DNA of 64,000 nucleotides from Botryotinia globosa (lineage: Eukaryota > Ascomycota > Leotiomycetes > Helotiales > Sclerotiniaceae). The position numbers were made by a program, and so were the translations under genes. The stretch is from assembly GCA_014898425.1 (NCBI GenBank), contig RCSZ01000018.1:620001-684000 (forward strand), given 5' to 3'. Positions 56,501 through 64,000 of this stretch are shown in pieces (positions within the stretch are counted from its first letter, which is position 1; each line of letters opens with the position of its first letter). A model generated the notes under the pieces. That model searched no databases. It was not told where the DNA came from and was given only the letters and a program-made list of their open reading frames with translations.

Positions 56501-58843
56501 AGAAGTGAAATCCAACGACGTACTCCGGAATCTTCTCACGTCATTGCTGGAGGTCAACCAGAAGCATTCCAAACATCAATATTTGATCGGACGGGAAGCT
56601 CATCTGATACTGGTGCCGATGCCGAAACACCTGCGGACAAATTCTGCGATGGTTCTCCTTGGGTTCTTGGGCCTCACATTGAATCCCCTAAGAGTCTTGT
56701 TCATGATCCGGATTTCCTTCAACAAGTGGAGAATATCAAACAAATTCGATTCCCACCTCAACTTCCCAAGGAAGACACGGGATATGATAGTGAGTTGGAA
56801 GGCTCTACCATGACACTACAGCCACCAAAGTCTTTGGCTCCTTCGGCTGGATCTCCTGAAAGTTCCGAGGGTCCATGGGAAGTAGTCAAGCCTCGACGTT
56901 CAAGGGTTACGGCTCCGAAGCTCGATCTTCATAGAACTATTCGTGCTCAGGAATCAAGAAGATATCGTAATCGTGCGGGTTCTTTTCGTTCAATGACTCC
57001 TGGAGGGTTTTCCGATCCACGTGTGACTAGTGTTACAGCACATGGTGAATTACAGCAACCTGCTATTCGACCACAATCTCGTGGTAGTTTGTCTGGTCAA
57101 TCAAGTGCCAGAGTAGCACTCGCTCATATCAGTAAATCGAGTCCACCTCCAGTTCGAGGAGGTGGTCCTATTCAAAATCGAAGAGCACCCACGCACAAGT
57201 TGACAGAAACCAATCTTATCACTAGGACACCAACTTATGCATCGGCTGTTTCTGGCCCAACGAGAGATACAGCTTCGAGACATGGCACGGAAGAAAACTT
57301 TAGTGATACGACATCAAACCTCGGATACCCAGAACCAATAACAGCTGTTGCCGCCTTGCAACGTATTCCTCATGATACAGAGTCTCAACCACCACAACCA
57401 CACGTGCCTTATACTCGCATGCCACCATACCCTCATACACCGGATCTGTATTATCGACAACCATATCCTCATACACCGGATCTGTATTATCGACAACCAT
57501 ATTCTACTACGAGTAGCAACATGTATAATACGGCAAACACGAATAACAGTCAGGATAATTTCAACCCGATACCAGATCCCTTTGAGAATATCTATCCGAT
57601 CATGACAGGTCCACCTCCTTTGACAAGATCTTCGATACCATACACATCATTGTCACCATCACTAAAGAGGGACCTACCCCACGATTATCCGAGTTGGGAT
57701 TCACAATCTTATCCCAACTCATTACATAACTCGATGCATAATCCAATCCCACATCAAGGCAATCCTCAAAATCCCCATCATCTACTTCGCCCAACTCAAT
57801 TCCAATCAATCTCCTCTCCCAACCTTCTTCCTTCTCAGTATCGACCCACCCCTTCAACATACTACCCCGGCCGTCCCGAATTCTCCCACTCCGACACAAC
57901 AAGTATAACAACCTCGCGTACCTCTCCTCAAGAATCAGGCTACACATCTCAACCCCTCTCCCGCAACCCCTCCGGTCAATCAACGCACTCCACCATTTCT
58001 CTCCCCCGACCTTCCGCTCATCCCAGCTCAAACTCCACCTCTGCATCCAAACAACGCCGTACATCTCTCGCCGAAACCGAACCTATCCCCCAACTTCCCT
58101 TTTCCCCTCGAGTAGCTCCGCAGGCCATGAGTCCGCAGATAAGCTATCAAATCTCCTCATCTCACTATCTCAACCACGCACCCCAAGATCGCGAGAGAGG
58201 AATGGTAAGGAAAAGTCCGAGATTAGAATTCGCGCGGGCGGTCGTGGGTGATGACGCAGCGAGAATCTTGTACGAAAATCAGGAGAGGGAGAGAGATATG
58301 CAGAGACTGGTACAGGGACAGGCAAAAAATCAGAATCAATATGTTTCGTCGCAAGCCAGGATTCCGAGGACGTTTAATCCTTTGGCGCCGAATTTTAGTC
58401 CGAGGATGAGCGCTGCAGGGATTCAGAGTCAGATGGGATATTTGGTGCAGAGTGAGGAGAGGAGAGCGGGGGTTGGGGTCGCGGCTGGAGTGAGGGATTT
58501 GAGTTTTGTTTATCCAAGTCTGGAGATGGGTAGTGAGGGATTTGGAAGCGCGACTGCAAATGGGAATTCAATTGGGATAGCGGAGACAGAACTCCAAGCC
58601 CCGCTCATGAAAAGAGGTGGGAGTAGTGGGAGTGGGGGCTTAGTGGTTGGTGGGGGAAGAGTCGTCGAATTTGGAGATTTGGGAACATCGCAGAGGTTTC
58701 AGGCGCAGAGGAATTGGAATGTGGAGAGAGGGGGGATGATTGAATTCGGGGAGACGGGATTGGGGATTCGGACGGGTAGGGAGGGGGAAGTGAGGGGGGA
58801 TGGGAGGGGCTGGTATGGGGAGAGGAGGAGTAGGAGTCGTTGA
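53535..58843 (+). CDS. NLR-like protein: alpha/beta-hydrolase (lipase) plus NB-ARC ATPase plus long disordered tail
   Basis: 1,664 aa from five exons: 53535-54035, 54096-54668, 54718-54880, 55024-55953, 56016-58843, all phase-consistent. The N-terminal hydrolase has VLVHGLNG (64-70) and nucleophile elbow VAHSLGG (Ser 159), with GIIFLGTPHTGADP after it, as in DUF676/SesB-like serine esterases. An acidic linker (FDYEVSEVEEEDFEM) leads to NB-ARC from about 440: FVGRREEL, P-loop MPGGGKTH (480-487), Walker B LLILDG, TSIIYTSTEK, and an MHD-like RLHSVVQ (785-791). No TPR, ankyrin or WD repeats follow; instead about 700 Ser/Pro/Gln-rich residues with two tandem YPHTPDLYYRQP units. Similar proteins in other ascomycetes are called LipA and NB-ARC domain proteins; in fungal NLRs such hydrolases are effector domains of non-self or death responses. 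The exon 3/4 junction is the least certain. Confidence 0.9.
57428..57499 (+). repeat. 36-bp in-frame duplication in the NB-ARC gene tail
   Basis: Two tandem copies (57428-57463, 57464-57499) encode YPHTPDLYYRQP twice. The copies differ at one base (tac/tat). Confidence 0.9.
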
Positions 58844-60981
58844 GGGGTTGGCATTGGGGATTGAGGATTGGGGATTATGTATTATTATTCTTTTTCTTCT
58901 TATCTTGTATCGATTGTATCGATATTACTATGGAGTTTTGGGCAGGGCGCGGCAGCACGGTACGGCATCGCATAGCATTGGGCGCAGGATATACCATATA
59001 CCATATAACATATACCGTAGATACACCACGGAGAGAACTCGGGAACGAGGAGAGTGGGTTTGCATGTACAGAGATGTACACATAGCGGAGAGCATGGATG
59101 CATGGTAATTGCATGGAAAAGAAGGATTGGGCTGCTGGTTCTTTTTTTTTTAGCATATAATAGTATAGTATAGTAGGGTTTGATATGATGGAATGAAGAT
59201 GAAGATGAAGATGAAGATGACGATGAAGGAAATGAAAGAAAAATAAATATTAGCAGGGAAAGTTGGAAGGGGGCGGCTGGCTGGCTGATGGTGTTTGTGT
59301 ATATTTATGTTTATGTTTATGTCTTTGTTTGTGAATAATTTGTATGATATTAGATGATACCCTGGGATATGGATGGGGATGGGGATATGTATTATATATT
59401 TTGTATGGGTGGTGGATGGGGGAGAAAGAGAGAGTGGAGGGGGGGATAGATAGAGAGAGAGAGAGATGGACAGATAAATTCATAAATAGATTATGATTAT
59501 GATGAAGAGATTATGAGAGAGAGGTGTGAAAATTTATCCACAAATTGTATGTGTATTTGTGTCTTAAGATGTTGGCGAGATGGAGAGGGAGAGGGGAATG
59601 GAGAGGGAGAGGTATGTATATTTAAAAATGCCGAAATGTGAGGGGGAGTAGGCGGAGGAGGGAATGGGAGTAGGGGTGAAGTAAGTGCACAGGTATGTGT
59701 TAAGTTTGTTTGCAAATATGTGTTCAGTTAGGTAGATATTGTTTGGGGGGTTTTAGTGATTTGTTTTTGGGGGGGACTGTTTATTGAGATTGGGGTTGAG
59801 ATGGGGATTGAGAGTGTGTACTGAGAGTGTGTATCGGGATTGGGATTGAGATTAGAATTGAGACTGGGATTGGGATTCGCTTTTGGATTCCCTCTTAGAG
59901 TTAGGGAAACATGTAATTCGATGTGATTTGATTATGGGATACATTATGGGTTGATTTGATGAGATTGGATTAGATAGGTGGTTGATTTGTTGGGTGGATG
60001 GGAGTGGGTGGTAGGAATATTGGGGGGAGATTTTGGGTTGGTTGGTGTGGATGTATGTAAACTTTTGGATAATTGGAAATGGATTAGAGGAATTGAATGG
60101 ATGGATAGAATGGACAGAGTCATATCATAGAAGTGATTGGGATGGGATAGGATGGGATATTAACTCCTCTGTTTTGGAATATTGATTAATCATTTTAGAT
60201 ATGTCCACGGGTAGGACATGTGCAGGTCCCCTTCGGAAATGGTAAATGAATTTGTATGGATATTCTAGACTGGATAGAAGATGCAAGAAAAGGGAATGTT
60301 AAAGCTCGAGTTTATATTATCTAATTGTGCCGATAAAGGAATCTATTCCATGGGTGTGGAAAAGGTGTAGAATTATTAATGCTATAGATCTAACTTACAG
60401 ATAGATATTAATCCACTCTCATCTTCCAGATTTATCCCTAACGGCTAGTGTGATGAATCTTCTCTATTCTTCGTCGACATGTCGTCAGATGAAAATTGTA
60501 CGGTACTATATGTACAGAAAGAACACTTTGACGTAGATGTATAAAACTCATTATTCATAAATCTTCGTAATCTTTGGCAATTGAGCAGGAAAATACCTAC
60601 CTCAGTGATGACGAGTGGTAAATATCTAGTCTCGTCTAGCCTCGCTACTGATGAGCTAAGCTGGAGATTCGATCTACTTCGTATGCTATTCATTCTGATA
60701 ACCAACCAAATGATACCTTTTGGAACGATCAACCTCCCACCATGATATTCCTAAGTTGATTATGGAATCGTTTGGTAGAAAAAAAGCTTCTTTGGTTGAA
60801 TACCTGGTATTATCCTAAGTAGTACACTGATGTTCTAATCCCGAAGCTTAAATTTGACAGGGACATATAAAACAACTTCACCTCCCCAAAATTATCTTCA
60901 CATTTCCATTCTATAAAAAAATTCCACACATCCAACCACGAATCTTCCAAATCCTCAGAGAAAAAGCCACTACACGAAGCC
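58844..60981. other. Purine- and G/T-rich low-complexity intergenic region
   Basis: About 2.1 kb after the NB-ARC gene. The plus strand is strongly G-rich with few C: repeats of gatgaa (59206-59225), gagaga (59446-59465), ttgggattgag (near 59790-59870) and gggatagg. The bias continues to about 60140. Minus-strand ORFs (Pro/Ser/His-rich) are shadows. No gene recognised. Confidence 0.55.
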
Positions 60982-61245
60982 ATGGACACCCCCGCTTTTC
61001 TTCCCGAATCAAATGCAACGATCTGGGAAGCCACCTGGGAAGCCGACGCCCTAGGATTTGCAATCTCTAGCAACTTCCAAATCCAGTACAAATACAAACC
61101 CACCCCTTTCTTAATGCATTTGTGGTTTCTATATTTGATGATAAGCGCCACCGCTATCGGGGTTTTCACGATGATTTTTCTCTGCTATGCTTCTGTGTCT
61201 GGTAGGAGAAGTAGGGGGAGAAATCGAAGAGTCTTGCGGAGATGA
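60982..61245 (+). CDS. Possible small membrane protein
   Basis: 87 codons starting MDTPAFLPESNATIWEATWE. One strong hydrophobic span (LWFLYLMISATAIGVFTMIF) and a basic tail (SGRRSRGRNRRVLRR) suit a small type-I-like membrane protein, with one potential N-glycosylation site (NAT) before the span. No family, no introns. A short pyrimidine-rich leader precedes it. The layout (head, one span, charged tail) is like the orphans at 39-46 kb, but no shared sequence is seen. Confidence 0.42.
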   Translation: MDTPAFLPESNATIWEATWEADALGFAISSNFQIQYKYKPTPFLMHLWFLYLMISATAIGVFTMIFLCYASVSGRRSRGRNRRVLRR

Positions 61246-61345
61246 AAGTAGAGGAATGTGAATAGATATATTCTCGCACTGATTAAGCCGAGGAGAAGAA
61301 TTTATATGCAGATGGTATGTCCACTGCGAAGATATGATGGTTGTT

Positions 61346-61415
61346 GGAAATGCCTTGGTGGAAATGCCTTGGTGGAAATGCCTTGGTGGAAATGCCTTGG
61401 TGGAAATGCCTTGGT
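61346..61415. repeat. 14-bp tandem repeat, five copies
   Basis: Five perfect copies of ggaaatgccttggt. Minus-strand frames through it are open but repetitive and not called. Confidence 0.95.
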
Positions 61416-62586
61416 GGATTGGGGCCATGGTGATTGATGCTGAAAATTGGAAGTCATCTGGAGATTTACATAGCTATCTGTTATAAATCTAGGGAATCCA
61501 GCGGTCGGGACTACAGGCTGACAATCAAACCCTTTAAAATCTTCAGTTTCCCTTAAGTATGAAATCAATTTGAATTATTAAACCCATAAACTCATGAATT
61601 CGATAATCGTATCCGCAAAATCTTGACCTGAAATGTTAAAATAGATTACAGTCCGGAATCTTGAGACAATTTCCCAGGCGTAGTGTACGGCTAGGTTGAG
61701 CCTTCTACATATCATGCTCTTCCAAAGCTTGAGTCTAGATTCGACATTATAATATAGGCTGTGATCTACGCCAACGATCAAACTACATGGACTCAAGTAA
61801 AGAGTAGAGTACATAAATACAGAGTGATACTTACCAAAGACCACTTCTGGAGGTTTGATGGGGAATAGAACTACTAGGTAGATATTGATTACAGCTTTTG
61901 GCGATTTCTCTATGGTCACACTCATAATTCCTACTGGAATACATCATGCCGTAATTCCACCAATTGTCTAATGATATTCAGATGGAAAATAAATGGTATC
62001 ACGGCAAGTATCTGACGCGGTTCTTCGTCTTGAGAAATTAATGTAATGTCCCACTGAGAGATCACACATTTCCAAATTCATAAATCCATGCCTCGACGTT
62101 TCCCTACTAATGGACTACGGGAATCGGGATTGGTATCCAACCGACTCGGTCGCTCAAGAGCTTTATACCCTCTAAATGAGTCAAAAGATATCAAAAGAAG
62201 CAGACAGTGAAAGAAATCTCGGAGAAGGATTCAATTATGCTTGAAATTTTCTCTTCTTCGAATTCACCATGTTGAAGTGTATGTAGGATTCGGAGCTACT
62301 CTCTGCACAAAAAATCACCTAAAAGAAATCACCAATCAACTTTTAGGCAGTATATGAGTAGCCAAGCAGGATTTTATAATTTTAATTTGAAATTAGTTGA
62401 TATTGGCTAAGCCAGATACCTGTAACCTTCATGTATTATAACGCGCTCCTTCATTTGAACTAAATCGTTTGAACTTTCGTACCTCTAAACACACGTTTCG
62501 ACACCCATAACCTATAATTCCCAACATCCTGTCCTAGTTCAACTCCTTGGATCCAGCTTTCATCTCAACTCTCATTCTCGTCAACA
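61416..62586. other. Intergenic region
   Basis: About 1.2 kb. On the minus strand ATG 61925 opens 30 credible codons (KAVINIYLVVLFPIKPPEVV) ending at a perfect donor GTAAGT (about 61837), but I found no downstream exon that continues well. Otherwise empty. Confidence 0.35.
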
Positions 62587-63208
62587 TCAAGAAATGCCCA
62601 AGCTCGCAATTTCACCTTGCTCATTGGAATTTTGTGCACCAAGTTTGTATGAGCACTTCCACCTCATCTTCACCTGATCACCCTTCCCGTGCTCCACACC
62701 TTGAAGGTAAATCTTCTGAGTGATGCCCGAATTTTGATGGGGATTAAGCCTCCGTCCACTTTGAGGTTGGAGTCGGAGTGTATAGCCCTTTTATGGTGTT
62801 AGCATTTTTGAGTTACACTGAAGATAGATAGAAGAACAATACCTTTGTGACTGCGGCTTGAAATGTTAAGTCAGATATTGGTTCATTTGAATTATTAGAG
62901 AATGCAATGGATAAGGTAATGACATCAGGTGTAGTAGGTTCGCGGGTAGCATTTAAAGATATTTTGACGTTGGTATTACTAATGGTTAAATCGTTGGTAG
63001 ATGGAAGACCTTCGGGGAGGGCAGACGAGAATGCCCATTCATCATCATCCACTGCAGGTGCTGGGGCGTTCGCTGGATGTGATACTGGAGGTTTAGGATT
63101 CGCAAAATCGAAAATAGAGCCAGTTTGTTGAGGGGTAGATTGCCTTGACGGGGAGGTAAGAGCAGCGAATGGATCAATGTTTAATGGGGGAGGTCTCGCA
63201 GCTCCAGC

Positions 63209-63252
<44 letters not shown>

Positions 63253-64000
63253 GAAAGAGGGATGGTTGTGGAGTAACGGGTTTGGAAGGTGGTTGTGATC
63301 CAAATGCAGAGAACGCTGAATAATCGGGTTTCACGGGTAAATTTGAAGGTACCGGAGATCTGGTTGGCGTTGGTCCTCTGGCAGTACTATTTTCAGTCGT
63401 TGAAGACATTAAAGCAGGACCAGGAATATCTAGAAGTTGTTAGGATGGTGAAATTTAATCATCTATGGAAAACTTACTAGTATTGGTCCCGAACCCAAGG
63501 GAGATGCCACCCTCTTGACTGTATGAGGAATCTCCCATAGACAGGCCCAATAAGTCATTTTCTAAATCACCTGGTTGGGATGTGCTCGTCGGACCATTAT
63601 TCATAGACGAACTTCCATTGGTCTCCGGCTCTCCATCAAAATCGATCAAGGAAAGTTCATTTGCGGAATTCTTGCTAACCCCTGTACTGGTACCAAGGGT
63701 GCCCTTGGCAATCTTCAAAGCTGCATCCACATCGCCCTTCTTCATCAACTTGTACCGCTCCACAGTACGATGGATACTATCATTAATTTCAAGAAGCTTT
63801 GCGACAGCTTCATGATCATCCGATTCCTCTTCGCACATCTTTTGTATTTTGGGGTGAGCACTTTGAAGAGCTGATGCAAGTTCTTCGTAGACATCACCCT
63901 CCGTCATAACATCTCCAGGCTTGAATTCTTCCAAACGTTCTTCCAGCAATCTCGCTTTCTGTTGTACTTTTCCCACTTCTTCTGCAGCTTTGGCTCGGTA
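62587..64000 (-). CDS. GGA-type clathrin adaptor (ARF-binding), C-terminal part
   Basis: Trans-Golgi sorting adaptor that links ARF-GTP, cargo and clathrin. The 5' end (VHS domain) lies beyond the window. Minus-strand exons 64000-63478, 63429-62843 and 62787-62587; introns of 48 and 55 bp with good borders. First the helical GAT domain (QKARLLEERLEEFKPGD; HPKIQKMCEEESDDHEAVAKL), then an acidic/Ser hinge with LIDFDG and NDLLGLSMGD, which resemble clathrin-box/adaptor motifs, then a Pro/Gln-rich hinge with about 15 consecutive Gln. The C-terminal GAE ear shows VKISLNATREP, FQAAVTKGYTLRLQPQSGR, GVEHGKGDQVKMRWKCSY, EQGEIASLGIS, as in Gga1/Gga2. Stop TGA at 62589-62587. Confidence 0.94.

Noticed and set aside
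57600..58064. Minus-strand 154-codon ORF inside the NB-ARC gene
   Set aside because: Antisense to a low-complexity Ser/Pro/Gln tail; no start context, domain, or splice signals.
60445..60732. Minus-strand 95-codon ORF
   Set aside because: No signal peptide, domain or splice context; composition typical of chance frames in this region.
1..64000. Secondary-metabolite cluster, CRISPR array, operon, tRNA or rRNA genes
   Set aside because: No polyketide or peptide synthase or other backbone enzyme, no regularly spaced direct repeats, and no cloverleaf-like or rRNA sequence was noticed; operons are not expected in this kind of nuclear genome.

Overview
The window looks like nuclear DNA from a filamentous ascomycete. 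Most genes carry short introns (about 45-80 bp) with GT..AG borders and CTAAC/CTAAT-like branch sites. The gene content is typical of Pezizomycotina: a GH71 alpha-1,3-glucanase, two MFS permeases, a fungal GPCR, a CSC1/TMEM63 channel, a type-B carboxylesterase, and a lipase/NB-ARC protein. The overall style suggests a leotiomycete such as Botrytis or Sclerotinia, but that is inference; nothing in the window proves the species.

Layout. 1-8 kb: 3' end of a GH2 beta-galactosidase, a secreted GH71 glucanase, an MFS transporter (minus) and an alkaline ceramidase (plus) that diverge from a common 1-kb promoter region. 8-17.7 kb: gene-poor. It holds an AT-rich block, an isolated intronless orphan of 593 aa, a 2.95-kb stretch with no ORF of 60 codons or more, and a BTB-domain gene with a probably spliced leader. 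17.7-20 kb: a broken minus-strand gene, a weak gene candidate and a MITE with 19-bp perfect inverted repeats and TA target duplication. 20-35 kb: well-formed genes, namely a GPCR, a DIM/DHCR24-like FAD protein, a DAL5-type permease, an aldo/keto reductase, a CSC1-like channel and a carboxylesterase. 35-48 kb: mostly unrecognised genes. These include a long disordered protein with a frame break near its 3' end, a second broken gene, four orphan membrane proteins in a row (one with a long Asp/Glu repeat tail), and a coiled-coil protein. 49-50 kb: an FHA-domain splicing factor (SNIP1/Pml1-like). 50.4-53.5 kb: microsatellite-rich intergenic DNA. 53.5-58.8 kb: a 1,664-aa protein with an alpha/beta-hydrolase, an NB-ARC ATPase and a very long disordered tail. 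59-62.5 kb: low-complexity DNA and a possible micro-protein. 62.6-64 kb: the C-terminal part of a GGA clathrin adaptor.

The genes do not form an obvious biosynthetic cluster. Points that deserve attention are the NLR-like protein, two genes that seem to be interrupted by in-frame stops, two neighbouring GC-AG introns sharing the donor GCACGTGA, two introns that are multiples of three without stops (so a plain ORF reading hides them), the MITE, and the run of orphan membrane proteins. Exon borders were inferred by eye from splice signals, reading frame and remembered family sequences; no search was run.
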